DNA of 64,000 nt from Halicephalobus mephisto (GCA_009193035.1 SWDT01000001.1:310001-374000), one strand, 5' to 3'. Positions 11,201-22,123 are shown, counted from the first letter of the stretch. The notes: generated from the sequence alone by a model not told the origin. Made by a program: numbers and translations.

Positions 11201-14200
11201 AAAATACTTAATAGATGGCACGGTAAAAAAACGCCAAAGATAGCGCTGGGTAGTATTCCTAAGGAATTTTATAGACTTCAAATAAGACTAAGGATCGTTG
11301 GCTTTTCGTTGATGATAAAAATGTTTCGGTTTTTGCCACTGATCGCGGACTAAGAGCAATGGCTTCTGCCCCGATATTATGTGCTGACGCGACATTTAAA
11401 ACGGCTCCACAGGGACCCTCCGGTATTTTATATTCATGCTCTTGTAGGAAGCGATTTTTCTGAAGAAGGAGAGTGGAATACTGTCCTAATGGCTATCATG
11501 CGAGACAAGGAGGAAAGCACGTATTCTAAAATTGTAGATGCTATTTTAGATAGGTGGAAGCTGCTAGAGATAAAACCAAGCTTTGGCGCATTCATTTAGA
11601 TTATGAAGCAGCTTTGCAAAAAAGCTTTGAGAAGCTAGGTGCAGATAAAGTTTATGGTTGTTTGTTTCATTACGCTCAAAGTATTTTTCGAGAAGCACGC
11701 AGTCTAGGTTTAGGAAAATATTATATGGCAAGAGGAGAATTTTCTAGGATCGTCTCTATATTCGCCTTTTAATGGCTTTGCCTATGCTTCCAAAAAAAGA
11801 TATCATAGTAGTTTGGAGCGCTTATTTAAGTAAGCTCCATTACCATCTTCTCCTACTAATTTTGATGGAGATTGGCCTGATGATGAGTTAGAAAAAATGA
11901 AAAATTATATGAAGTCCTGGCTCAATAAGCAAGGAAATGTTTGGACTTTTTGGGGTTGCGCAGAACGCGAAATACATTTTTTGCGGAAAATCACAATGGG
12001 CGAAAAAACAGATTCTACCCGCAGAAGCCAACCTTAGGAAGTTTATTATTAATGAGTTTCATGCGCTGAAATAGAAAATAATAGATTAGAACAATTAGAA
12101 AAGGGTGTAAAGCGATTTAAGCCACGCAATAAAAAGTATGTAAAGCTCGATGAAAAATTAAGGAAATGTGAAGAAGAATATTCTCAAGAAATTAGTCAGG
12201 TTGGTTACATTATTTATTTAAAATTTTTATTCTGAGTAAAGTTTAGGGGGATTGAAGTTACTATAAGTTTTAATTTGGTTTATAATTTCTTTTATTGGCA
12301 GATCAATTTGATGCAATTTAAACAATGCATCTCAAAAATACCATGAGTTGAGTTTTTTGAACGACTGGTAAAGAAATTGATTTTGTTTTTAAGAAAGATA
12401 GTTTAAATTACTTACACTTTAGCATTACGGTAACTTCTGAGGGTTACACACGTAAAAAGCCACATTATTTTTGAAATTAAAAGTTCTATTTTTCTACATT
12501 TTTTCTCGTAACAAATAACATATTTTACAGCCTGATTTGTGAGCACTCTGAAAATCCATTTTTGACTCCACATTTTTTGAAGATCTTTAAGTTCCGCATC
12601 TACCGATTATTTAAGTAAAATCATCTGAATGTTGGATCATCGGGAAAATTCCTTCAGATCATAAATCTTCAGAAGTCGTTGATGGTTTCAGTGACAATTT
12701 CAAAAGCTACAACTTCACAAAAAACTCCAAATATTCAAATCTTCTACTAAAATTATTAAATTTTGCGGAAGTTAATTGTTCGAGAACCCAATAACATGCT
12801 CTCTTGATCGAGATCAATAAATTTTCAAAAAATGAGTACAAATAAAACACAGACAGTCGAAATGTTTACGAGTAACTGACCTTGCCTTGAATGATCATAT
12901 TATATTTAGGATATCATTATTAATTTCTGAGTTACTATAACTATTATAAGAACTGATATTAATATAGTAACAAGTTGTTTTTTAAATTCGTTTTTTACTT
13001 CAAAAAATTATTATTATTTAAGAGTAATATTTTTGTAAAGTTTTTAGAATTTCAATACATATTTGATGAGATTTGGACTTAAGTGGTGCTAACATTCTTT
13101 GATTTTCACTTTAAACGCTTCTAAAATTTAAAATTAATCTACATTTTAATTTGATAATTCATATTTTTATTTTTTAACTTATTACTACTTAAATACTGGT
13201 TCCTTCATAATTACAATAACTCAAAATCCAATAACAGCACCTTAAATTCACTGTTAACAATGTATTCAGGAAGATCAATTATTCCTAAAAGGATATTCTT
13301 TATAATTTCTGCATTTCACTTTCAGTAATTTTTTAACGTAACCTTAATCAAATTCAAGCTGTTGATAATCAAGAAATTTACATTCACGAAATTTGATAAT
13401 TTCTTGTAAAAAAATCAAACATTAAAATTTCATTGATGAGCTACAGCTTTTGAGGCTGATAATAGCTCTTAAAAGTTCATATTTTAAACAACTTCTGAGA
13501 ACTTGGTATCTCAAATCGGTTTTTTGAAGTGATCAGTAAAGCAGTAAACTTCAAAGTTCTAGCATTTGTAAAATGCATAAATTTTCGGACAATTCATAAT
13601 CAGGTTTTTAAATGAATTAATTGTGAAAGAAATCGAGTTGAAAAAGAGCTAAAAAAACTTGTTTTCTTTCACAAAAGTAACAATTTTCTTGTGTTAGATC
13701 CATCAGCAATAGTTGTACTATTGAAGTATAATATATTTAAGAAATTATCATTCTTAAAATCAAAGAATTAACACTTTTTTAAATTAAAAAAATCAATACT
13801 ATCAATTTTTGATTAGTATAATAAAGTTTTGATCTTAAAGTTCGTTAATTTAGGTTAATACAGTTCTGGATCAAGCTAAGATCATGTATAGACATTTGTC
13901 CAAGGTATCTGTTTTATTGCATGAATTCGTAATGTTTCTGGTGCTACAAAGAAATCTCAAAGCAAATCATTGAAGAAACCAGCTCCTGTCAAGACGAAAA
14001 ATCCCATCACTGAAGCTAAACAAGACAATGAAATTTTCAGAGAAAGCCAATCATAATTTGTGAAACTCAAAGAGAGTGTAAAGCTTGGGAATACATCATT
14101 CCGAAGAAAGAAGATTTGATTAAAATCTGTCACAATCATGGGTTAACTTTTGCTAAATATATTTACAATAGTTACAAAGAATTGCCAGATTTGCGAAAAG

Positions 14201-16038
14201 CTCAAGTGATGAATCGATATGATGTTCTCGCCGATGGAAACTGTGGATATAGAGCACTTTCATACGCTTTAAGTGGAACGGAAAATCATCATGACACTTT
14301 GAGAAATATATATGTGATTTTATCTGTGATGAGACAAATCTCATTATATTACTTCAAACAGCTGTTTCAAGAAGGTGTTGCAGAAGCAAAAGTTAAGCGA
14401 AACCCACCGATAGAATTCTCCGTATTACCACAGCAGTATTGGATGACAGGGATAGACATATTCGCAGCAAGCGTGTTATTCCAAATTAATGTTCTTGTTC
14501 TTCAACCAGACGAAATTTCATGGCAATTATATAACTCCAATGTTCAGTATGGTCTAGTAAATATGGAACTAATCAACAATTTCCAACTATTCTTTTGGAC
14601 AATAGTACTCGGAATCACTTTACGGTTGTTCTTTCGGTGATCTCTTAATTTTTTTTAAAGTTATAGTTTGTTATTGAATTAAATGTTTTGTTTTTGCAGA
14701 TTTAGAGACAAGAATTTGAAGACAATTATGTTCGGAAAAGCATTTTCAAAAAAAGGTGATATAAAATCCATTGCACATTTGGATGAAAAATCTGAAAATT
14801 AAAGATTAACTAAACTTATCAATAATAAAAACTTACCTCATTAGTAATTCAAACCGAAGTGAGAAAGTTTCATATATCAAATACCTGAGAAAAATGAAAA
14901 TAAAAAAGTGTCTTCTATCAATGACGGAAAGCTCGGTAAACAGCATCTAATTGAATACAAACACGAAATCACGAATAAAATTCAAGAAAAAATTACAATT
15001 TCATGGATAAATACATATTTATAAAGTAATCTATCATCTAAGAAAGAATTAGAGAAAAAATCACAATTTTAAATAAATTACAAGCAATAAAGAAGGAAAT
15101 GAGGACCCAACACGAAATTGTCATTCAGTTTGGCGTTTTGGGGTCACTTATGCGAAAACGAGTCTGGACTGTCCAGACTTTTTTCGCACAAGTGAGGTCG
15201 CACCAACAATTACATCACCACTACGCAAGACGACCGAGAATCTCACCCATGTCCTACAGTATTCCAGTCCCTGATAGTCGGGTTATCTCTTCAGATCCTT
15301 TCTAGTTTAGTTTTTTGTCTCGACAGGATGTTTATTAATAACTTCATATACAGTAGAACTTGGATATAAGATACTTCCTTGGGACCGAGTAAAGCGTATC
15401 TTATAAGAAAGGATATGTTATAGCGGGGATCAATTTGAAGGCAGACTAACCAAACTCACACTGTATGTTATAACAAAGAATATATCATAGAAGGGATATC
15501 TTATATCCAAGTTCTACTGTATTTCGAAATCTCTAACTTTGAAATACTGTAGAACTTGGATATAAGATACTCCCTTGGGATCGGCCAAAGTCTATCTTAT
15601 AAGAAAGGATATATTATAGCGGGGGTATCTTATACCCAAGTTCTACTGTATATGATTGATTTCGAAACCATTTAAAATTATGAAATAACTCAGACAAAAT
15701 CGAAATTGTCACATAAATCAGTTTCTAAAAGTTCGTTTTGGGACAATTTTGTAGTAAAATTTACTTTTAATTTTTATAATAATGTAAGATTACCTTTATC
15801 AAATGAGCACGTTACTTGGTGAGGTTCCATGTTTTTGCCCTTGTACAGTCTACACACACCAGGGTTCTTCCCATCGAGACTGGCTTCACATTCGAGTTCT
15901 CTTCGTTCTGGAAATTAATTTATCAAACATGAAATATAAAAATTACAAACCCCATTTAATCAAAGTATTTCCATAATTGACGGATTTCTGAGCAAAACAC
16001 TCGGAAAAAATAGCAAACAAGACTAGAATCGCTTTCAT
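8217..16038 (-). CDS. Small secreted cysteine-rich protein, split by a transposon-filled intron
   Basis: Three exons read leftwards: 16038-15951, 15907-15794 and 8425-8217. Phases agree (1 then 1) and give a 136-residue protein. Residues 1-16 (MKAILVLFAIFSECFA) look like a signal peptide. The mature part has eight cysteines (LEC, GVC, VTC, SSC, IDC, HRC, DRC and VHC contexts), suggesting four disulfides, and a C-terminal segment with HWNHRC, KWFIWRSDRC and HCGF. I do not recognise the family. Intron 1 is 43 nt. Intron 2 is about 7.4 kb because it contains the whole MULE at 8576-15196 plus MITEs at 15351-15648. The last exon is preceded by TATTTCAG. Linking the last exon to the first two is an inference from phase, strand and cysteine content; the exons could belong to separate or broken genes. 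Confidence 0.6.
8576..10117 (+). repeat. Left TIR of the MULE (interrupted by a piggyBac-type MITE)
   Basis: Matches 14718-15196 in inverted orientation over its whole length except for the insertion at 8704-9763. Shared landmarks are the GTCTGGACAGTCCAGAC palindrome near the outer end, ATGACAATTTCGTGTTGGG, GAGCTTTCCGTCATTGATAG, and TGTGCAATGGATTTTATA and AAAATGCTTTTCCGAA near the inner end. Confidence 0.9.
8704..9763. mobile_element. piggyBac-type MITE (1,060 bp) nested in the MULE TIR
   Basis: Flanked by TTAA on both sides (8700-8703 and 9764-9767) with inverted ends CCCTTAATATACCA and TGGTATATAAGGG. Right inside each end is a small hairpin built on GGGGTCCT and AGGACCCC. Further in are long imperfect inverted arms: about 9034-9098 (GGGGGCGCCCCT, then GGAGAAAGTTCTCCATAC) pairs with about 9382-9443 (GTATGGAGAACCTTCTCC, then AGGGGGCGCCCCCT). 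No ORF of note, so it must be mobilised in trans. The target duplication is confirmed by the empty site in the other TIR. Confidence 0.88.
10436..12199 (+). pseudogene. MULE transposase, decayed
   Basis: Open pieces in two frames: 10436-10555 (starting MPYGNSINWNEEA), about 10546-10911, 11075-11353, 11381-11599 and 11554-11772, with further recognisable residues to about 12199. The MULE catalytic region is clear: ILCADATFKTAP (first Asp), then STYSKIVDAI, a second acidic position in HLDYEAAL, and VYGCLFHYAQSIFREARSLG, corresponding to the C..H segment of Mutator transposases. Frame changes near 10550, around 10950-11050 and near 11560, plus stops after 11772, make it non-functional as read. 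A stretch at about 12095-12195 (RFKPRNKKYVKLDEKL) may be its C-terminus. Confidence 0.8.
14041..14648 (+). pseudogene. OTU-type cysteine protease of the MULE, frameshifted
   Basis: The open frame runs from at least 14041 to 14640. The OTU catalytic Asp/Cys block is visible as LADGNCGYRALSYALSG, followed by NHHDTLR. The catalytic His segment expected at the C-terminus (NHFTVVLS) is present at about 14613-14636, but in a different frame from the Cys block, so at least one frameshift separates them. OTU or Ulp1-type proteases are known as second genes in some MULE lineages; here it lies between the transposase and the right TIR. Its substrate is unknown. Confidence 0.75.
14718..15196 (-). repeat. 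Right TIR of the MULE (uninterrupted)
   Basis: Inverted copy of the left TIR, with landmarks in reverse order. At 15069-15072 it carries a single TTAA where the left TIR holds the 1,060-bp MITE, so it preserves the empty target site. Confidence 0.9.
15351..15519. mobile_element. Tc1/mariner-pogo type MITE, copy A
   Basis: Starts CAGTAGAACTTGGATATAAG and ends with the inverted complement ending CTACTG, flanked by TA on both sides (15349-15350 and 15520-15521). Near-palindromic, 169 bp, no ORF. Same family as 37850-38017. Confidence 0.8.
15547..15648. mobile_element. Same MITE family, shorter copy B
   Basis: Starts CTGTAGAACTTGGATATAAG and ends TATACCCAAGTTCTACTG. It is separated from copy A by a 25-nt spacer with TTTCGAAATCTCTAAC. 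The same A-spacer-B arrangement recurs at 37850-38169. Confidence 0.75.
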
Positions 16039-16604
16039 TATCCAGATGGAATGTCTTGATTCTTCTCTGTTCCCTGAGATCGAAATCCTGTTTGCAACTA
16101 GCCTCATATCCGTTTCTGAACTTTTATGGGTGATAAAAACCCATACAACTGTGACGCAGAACGAGAACCAGCTCCTGCCACGAAAGTCCCTGGAAGACGC
16201 GGTAGGAATGTGCGTGTTTTTTGCGTCTTTTTAGTTGTTTATTGTTATTGTTGCTTTTATTGTTTTCTCCGGAGGTTTTGATATATTGTTTTTAGAATAA
16301 ACAAGTTCATTAAGGGAATCTCCTCAAGAGTCTGGTCGGTACTATAGCAGACTGGATAAAGGGATCAGCAAGGACTATTATTTTGCATGTCGTCGAAGCC
16401 TTACTAAGGAACGCCAATTAAACTCTCGAGAAACGGTGCCGTGAAGATGCATTAGAGTTCTGGAAAATGTGAAACTCGGCACAATGTTGAGCACTCGATC
16501 GAAAGAGCACTTGAGTGCGCAGAGACCGAAGGCGGAAGCTGTCGATCCAAACTCCGATGAGATGCACTCTGGCTTTTGACATATTCTGAACCTCGGCGAA
16601 ACCC
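16039..16604. other. Divergent intergenic region between the secreted-protein gene and VAX
   Basis: 566 bp between two start codons pointing away from each other. It contains short chance ORFs on both strands (16046-16234 on +, 16418-16634 on -) with no family features. It presumably holds promoters of both genes and possibly an untranslated first exon of the homeobox gene. Confidence 0.45.
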
Positions 16605-17209
16605 ATGGCCACGAATATTCCGGACTATTGTCAAGTTCTCAAAGTTACAGGTAATTGCTTTGTTTTGATTTTCTTAATTTGGGATTCAGCTCCTGATGGA
16701 AGTGTCAAAGAACTCGTATTTCCCAAAGCTCTGGATTTGAACAGACCAAAGAGACCGAGAACCACTTTTTCTGACGATCAATTACGGATTCTCAAGAAAG
16801 AATTCGAGAAAAACCCTTATCTGGTCGGGAAAGAACGGCAGAAACTGGCTAAAGAGTTGCATCTGACTGAAACACAGGTAATAAATAATAAAGGTTACGG
16901 ATTTTATCGATTTTAGGTCAAAGTCTGGTTCCAAAACAGAAGAACCAAGTTCAAGAGATCTCCGACGACTGTCATGACACAGTATGATTTCAAATGTTAA
17001 ATTGATGATGATCTTTTGCTTTCAGCGACGGGTCTGTTGAGAACAAAGACACCATCCAGAACTCATCGACGCTGGATGACTCAAGAGATCCAGCTCAAGA
17101 TGACAAAGCTAAAAATCACAATATCACGACAGATACGACGCTGCAGTTTCTAACTTTCCATCTCCCCCCGACTCCCTGGCAAATGTGTTCCAATAATTGT
17201 TGTTTCTAA
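16605..17209 (+). CDS. VAX-class homeodomain transcription factor (EMX/VAX/NOT group)
   Basis: Four exons: 16605-16650, 16690-16877, 16917-16981 and 17026-17209; 160 residues. The homeodomain (about 34-93) contains RPKRPRTTFSDDQL, KNPYLVGKERQKLAKELHLT and ETQVKVWFQNRRTKFKRS, with the invariant WFQNRR of helix 3. The preceding segment VLKVTAPDGSVKELVFPKALDLN closely follows the conserved block that precedes the homeodomain in vertebrate VAX proteins (REIVLPKGLDLDRPKR), which separates it from EMX and NOTO. It should be a nuclear DNA-binding regulator, in other animals of anterior neural or eye development. The C-terminal tail of about 60 residues is low in complexity and ends CSNNCCF. An in-frame TGA upstream of the ATG supports the start, though an extra upstream exon cannot be excluded. 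Confidence 0.85.
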
Positions 17210-17279
17210 GTTACCGTATCCTAAGAGTTTTAATTTATTTTTAATTGCGCATAAAATAATAAAGCGATTACGGTAACTT
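17208..17279. repeat. Perfect 11-bp inverted repeat spanning two convergent stops
   Basis: AAGTTACCGTA (17208-17218) and TACGGTAACTT (17269-17279) flank a 50-nt AT-rich spacer with AATAATAAAG. The left arm overlaps the VAX stop codon and the right arm touches the stop of the minus-strand gene, so both 3' UTRs could end with the same stem. Function inferred only. Confidence 0.6.
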
Positions 17280-17836
17280 TATCTTCTGGCCTTGTTCACC
17301 CATTCGTTGCCTTGACCTTGGTAATTTCCACCCCCGAAAGCGTCGTTAAGTCCAGGAGGTCCGGAAGGTACTGGGGGACCTGGGTTCACTGGGGGTTGTG
17401 GGGGTGCTGGCTGGTCCCCGTCCTCTAGTTGCACTCCGGCACTCTTGTATCCAGCTGGAGACCGACGATAATTACCGTAATGATTGAATCCAGACATGAA
17501 GTTACCGTAGCTGAATCTGTAACTAGGATACATGCCAGAGTGATAGCCATAGGGAGCCATTGCACCGTATCTCGCGGCATAGTCATTGTAAGGGGTATTG
17601 AAGACGTTAGATCCATACTTCTTCATCAACGACGAAGCGAAGAACTCCGGAGCTTGTTCCTGGTTACCCCAGCCCATGTAGGGGGCGTCTCCCGTCAGGG
17701 CATTCATCTCCGCCAGACCCCCGGCAGCTTCAGTTTCCATCTGATAATGGATCAACAAACATCCAATAAAACAATCTAAAAATAATTTCTTTTTAAATAA
17801 AATAAAAAAAAACTTACATCCAATTTTAAAATTCAT
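17279..17836 (-). CDS. Secreted Gly/Tyr/Pro-rich protein
   Basis: Two exons (17836-17818 and 17775-17279) joined across a 42-nt intron give 171 residues. The N-terminus [18 protein letters not shown] looks like a short signal peptide; reading through the intron instead would add a Lys/Phe-rich stretch without stop but destroy the signal. The mature chain has a Gly/Tyr/Met-rich middle ([17 protein letters not shown]) and a proline-rich stretch near the C-terminus ([17 protein letters not shown]), then [10 protein letters not shown]. Composition resembles nematode cuticle-associated or Gly/Tyr-rich peptides, but no defined family is recognised. Convergent with the VAX gene. Confidence 0.65.
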   Translation of the reverse strand: MNFKIGCKFFFILFKKKLFLDCFIGCLLIHYQMETEAAGGLAEMNALTGDAPYMGWGNQEQAPEFFASSLMKKYGSNVFNTPYNDYAARYGAMAPYGYHSGMYPSYRFSYGNFMSGFNHYGNYRRSPAGYKSAGVQLEDGDQPAPPQPPVNPGPPVPSGPPGLNDAFGGGNYQGQGNEWVNKARR

Positions 17837-18258
17837 ATCTGAAGAAATAATCCAAATCTAGTCGTTTCAGTTCTTTTCTGAATCTCAAGTGGATCCGTCT
17901 TCAAGGTTATTTATACTCGTTCCTCTTAGCATGGACTCGTTTTTAATTCAAAATAAATCATCAAAGATGAACAAAAGAAACAAAACCAAATTTGTTCAAA
18001 AACAGGTTTAACGTTCATTCCCCGTCGTGGCTTATGCCGTTCAAGCAATTAACCCTGACCCCGAAACGAAAAATTAAACAAAAGACATATTGGCCAAATT
18101 CTGAGTCATCTTCGTAATAAAACTTTCATTCCAAAAGTGAGTCGGAAATAATTGATACTCCAAAAATTCACTAATTTTTACATCCTCAAAAAAGAATCAT
18201 CAGAAAATTACAGTACATCTTTGAGAAAGTGAATCATGCAAGTCTCGATTTTGGAAAA
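17837..18258. other. Intergenic, promoter of the Gly/Tyr-rich gene and 3' flank of the citron-like gene
   Basis: Both neighbours are on the minus strand. The sequence is mildly AT-rich with no ORF of note. ATTTATACTCG near 17911 (CGAGTATAAATAACC on the minus strand) resembles a TATA box about 75 bp upstream of the 17836 start. Confidence 0.5.
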
Positions 18259-21200
18259 CTAGCTTCGTTTTTTGCTCGGTTGTAGATAGGAAATGGATGC
18301 TGTCGTTTTCCTCTTCAAAGTTTGTTTCTAGAAGACATCAAATCATAAAATTAAGTCTATTATGACTCACCGAAGCAGAAAAACAATTCAATTCAACACA
18401 GGAATCGTTCATTACAGTAACCAGTACATCTGTCTCACTCTTTCCAAAACCGGTAACATGAGCCATTGGTGCTCTATATCCCTCCAATTCCTCGATTAAA
18501 GGCGAATCTTCACTGTTGCATTCACTGCTTGGAAGAACTCTGGCAACTGAGATCATGTTTGTGTAGACAATGAACAGATATGGCTCAACAAAAGTGACAC
18601 TGAGCGGTATCCTGTCCCATTCAACGATGCCTTCGCGTGTTCTTCTGCCTTGAGGAGTAGTGAAAACCCCACAATCTGTAAATATAGTTTTAAAAAGTAA
18701 AATTTTAATTTAACTTACTATGGTTAACAATCAAAATCTCTTCTTCGCTGATCTTCACAACACCGATAGGAAGATCCGGTGGCCAATCCGCCCGGAAACT
18801 GCATGGATTCCATCGACCAGCTTCCACAAAGTAGAAAGTATCAGATCCGAAGACAAATCCTCCTTTACAAGAGACAATACACATAGCCGGGACTTCCAGT
18901 TTAATCTCAGCCGTAGGAACAAACATGTCCTTTTTCGGGATATAATGGAGTACAGTAATGCCCTCCGTAGTTGCGACATACAAATACCGTTCTTTACAAT
19001 GCTGAATTTCGCTGACTTCAATCAAATGAGCAGCAGGAAGATGAGAATAAGCCGTAGGTTGGATGAACGGAGCACTGTTTGCGTTCAAAGCCGAATCCAG
19101 TTGCTGAGAACGAACAGCCACAACATTCCGATCCATTCCATCAATGGCAAAAAGTAAATTATGTTCTTTGATAAATTTCATCTAAATTAATATTTTTAAA
19201 TTTATTTTTAAGAATATATTTACCTGAAGGACATTCGAAAACCCAGCGACTTGGAAAGGCATCCGTGGATGCGAGAAACTAGTTGCAAATAATCCTTGAG
19301 GAGTACCTATCAGCAACCAATCGTCGTACACTTGAGTACATTGGAATTTCAGTAAAGGTTGACCCATTCTGAGAATCACAGACATGGACATAATCCGTCT
19401 ATTAGATCCATTCCTCTCCAGAATCCTCCTATCAGTTGCATTTTGCAGAGCCTGAATCCATGCTCGTTTAGCTTCAGAAGTCCTTGTCAACATAAAAAGT
19501 GATAAATTCTTCAATTTTATTTCGATCAAACAATCAGCATTGGCAGATTCGATTCCTTTGACGGTTCCCGTTTGATTATAGATTCTCCATCTTTCTTGTG
19601 ACAAATCAACTGTCATCATCGGAGCGTCATTCTGAGCTAAAGCAACATCTGTTTCATAAAAAGCCAATTTGTTTCCTTCCATAACGGCGAAAGCGTTGCA
19701 CCATTTACTTCCTGGAGTTTCATTAGATCTCCAGATTTTCACCCAACCAGACATATTTTCACTCGAAACTGAATGATGATCAACGTAGAAATTCGCACAA
19801 GCAGTAGGTAAACCACATGTGTTCAAAACGGCACTTTGACAATGCGGATGAACAACAAGAGAGCAAGATTTGCATCGAAGAATATACGAAAACATGGGCA
19901 TAGCTTCATAACAAGATTCACATTTCGGTGGCATCCAGAGAGCTAGGGTTTTCGACCATCTATGAGGAATATCATGTCTCATAGTTCCAATTCGACTTCT
20001 GGAGCTCGTTGGAGAGGAACATCGACTGACATCCACACTACTGCTCCCACTGCAGCCACTGATGTTCTTCATCAAAGGAACAATCTGTTCTTTCTTCTGT
20101 TCCAGAGCTTTCGCCTTCTCAGCCACTTCCCTGGCCAATTCCGTCCTTTTCTGCATTAGTTGTTCAAGTTCCGGATCGTCTGCAGGACCAGTAACTAGAG
20201 TAGACTGGGAATGGGTGATTTTCAACTTTTCGAGTTTCCTTGGCTGAACAATCGACTGCAAATAAGCAATATTTTCTTCCTTCTGACGTAATTCATCCCG
20301 TAATTCAGAAATCTCGTCACGAAGTTGGCTTTGGATTTCAGTCAAACGAGAGATCTGATTCTTCTGTTCCTCCAATGTCGTCGTCAACGATTGAGCTTTA
20401 TCGGCATGAGATTTGATCTTCAAAATGGCCTCATTCAAAGCTTTCCGAAGCTCGGTGTTTTCTGAGACGATATTGCATTGTTTCTCCCTCATGTCAGAGA
20501 GCTGAATTAAATAATTATAAACTCCCCCAAAAGTAGAAATGAAAACTTACAGTATTCTCCGCAGATGTGACTTCGGCTTTGCTTTGTTCAACCATCCTAT
20601 TCAGAGATCTGACGACAGATTCATGCTGACGAATGGTGGATTCTAGTTGGAGGATTTTCTTAGACAATTCTTCCTTTTGCCGGGTATCTTGTGAAGCAGT
20701 ACTTGCCCGATGTGCCGTCAGTTGCTTGGCCAATTTCGCGAGTTCTTCCCGATGATCCGTGTGGGTTTCTTTGATTTCGTTCTCCAGATATGCAATTTTG
20801 TCGATTAATCTGTCATTTTCGATTTTCAAAGAAGCAAGTTCTTCTTCGAGGGCTTTTCGATTGAATTCTCCAGTCTGTAATTCAGTCAATTCTTTCTCGA
20901 GAGCTGCGATTTTCTTCTTAGCAGCCTTCTTAGCTGCATTTTCAGTTTTCACGGAATTCTGAAATTTGATAATTTATGTAAATCAAGGTATTTTCACTCA
21001 CCAAAAGTTCTTCCGCTTGGTTATCCAGAGTAGTTAGAGCATCTTTCATCTTCGTTATTTTTTCGTTTGATTTGAGCAATTCCGATTTTAACTGTTCCAC
21101 CTCCCCCTTTCCGCTACTCTCCATTTCGGCCAGCAACCTCTGAGATTCGTCCAATTTAGACCGGTATTCCTTGATTTGTTGCTTCAATTCAGATATCTCG

Positions 21201-22123
21201 GCTTCGTACTTAGTGCTGTCATGGTTGGTTTTCCCGGCAGTGCCATCCCGGACGTCTTGCAATAATTTCTGATGTTCTTTTTTCAATTTTAATAATTCAA
21301 CTCTGATTTCTGCTTTTTGGTTTTTAACTTTGTTCATTTCCTCAGACCAGTATTTCGAAGCAAAATCGTTGGACCCTTCGGTTTCGGTCAGTCGATCCTG
21401 GAGAATCTTGATCATGTTCTTCGCAGAATCCAACTCTTCCTTCAAATTCTTGATTTCATGTTCCATGTCAGCCTTATCTGTCAAATGTCTGGTGATTTCC
21501 TCCCTCAGGGATTCGTTTGTGGCGGTCAAGGAACCCATCTTGTAATGTAATTGATTCATTTGTTCGACATTGCTGGAATCGAGATTCTCCTTTTCGGAAG
21601 TGGATTCATTCACAAGACGAAACTGAGTAGAATCGATCATCGACTGAAGCTTCTCGATTTCGTTCCGAAGAGCTTCCTCGGACCTCTCGAACTCGGCCTG
21701 TCTTCGGGAGAGCTTCGATTCAAGACCAGCGATCTTCGTTCTGTAATTTATTATTTCACTTTCTAGTTGAGTTCTGGAGCTATGATCTGAGGATTGTCTT
21801 CTGGAGTTGCTCAATTCCTTCTGAAGACTTTGCTTCTCTTTCTGAATGGACTCTTTTTCCTCTTGGCATTTTTCGAGTTCTTTCTGAAGAGATGTTGCAC
21901 GGTCTTCCTGGGCCTTTGTTCTTCCTCTTTCCCATCTGGCCCCTTCGATAAGTGACTGTTCCCTCACTTTTAGGGCTTCGTATTCCTTCCTAAACCGAAA
22001 TTGACGGACTTAATGTGATATATCGACTTACTTGAGTTCCTCTAAGGCTCGTTGGCTTATCCGCAATTCCTGAGTTATTAACTTTTGCGACATGACATCA
22101 AACTGCATCTCGCAGCTCTCCAT
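18259..22123 (-). CDS. Citron-like protein lacking the kinase domain
   Basis: Seven exons (22123-22032, 21989-21002, 20958-20551, 20501-19224, 19181-18719, 18675-18371, 18327-18259) encode 1,200 residues in continuous phase. Order: long coiled coil (about 1-650); C1 zinc finger at about 676-725 with H..C..C..C..C..H..C..C spacing (PKCESCYEA, LRCKSC, HPHCQS, NTCG); PH domain (about 745-850; SGWVKIWRS to KRAWIQALQ); and a C-terminal CNH domain (about 860-1175). This is the architecture of citron, which binds Rho and septum components during cytokinesis. C. elegans also has a kinase-less citron relative (recalled, not searched). No room exists upstream for a kinase: the neuferricin gene starts 280 bp away on the other strand. 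An acceptor-like TATTTTAG precedes the start by about 22 nt. Confidence 0.85.

Larger units (their letters stand above)
8576..15196 (+). mobile_element. Mutator-like (MULE) DNA transposon with ~479 bp TIRs and an OTU protease
   Basis: The ends are CTCACTTGTGCGAAAAAAGT on the left and its reverse complement on the right. After removing the nested MITE and one TTAA, the left repeat is 478 bp and the right repeat 479 bp, aligning from end to end. Between them are remnants of a MULE transposase (10436-12199) and an OTU-type cysteine protease (14041-14648), both frameshifted, and about 1.8 kb of AT-rich noncoding DNA. Long TIRs plus a MULE transposase fit the Mutator superfamily; which animal lineage (for example Phantom) cannot be told from here. 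The 9-bp target duplication typical of the superfamily is not obvious: the flanks are CGGAGTGAG and GTCGCACCA. It lies in an intron of the minus-strand secreted-protein gene. Confidence 0.88.

Noticed and set aside
8576..15196. Possibility that the 6.6 kb element is a Polinton/Maverick or retroelement
   Set aside because: No polymerase B, integrase or reverse transcriptase remnants; the MULE catalytic block and long TIRs explain it.
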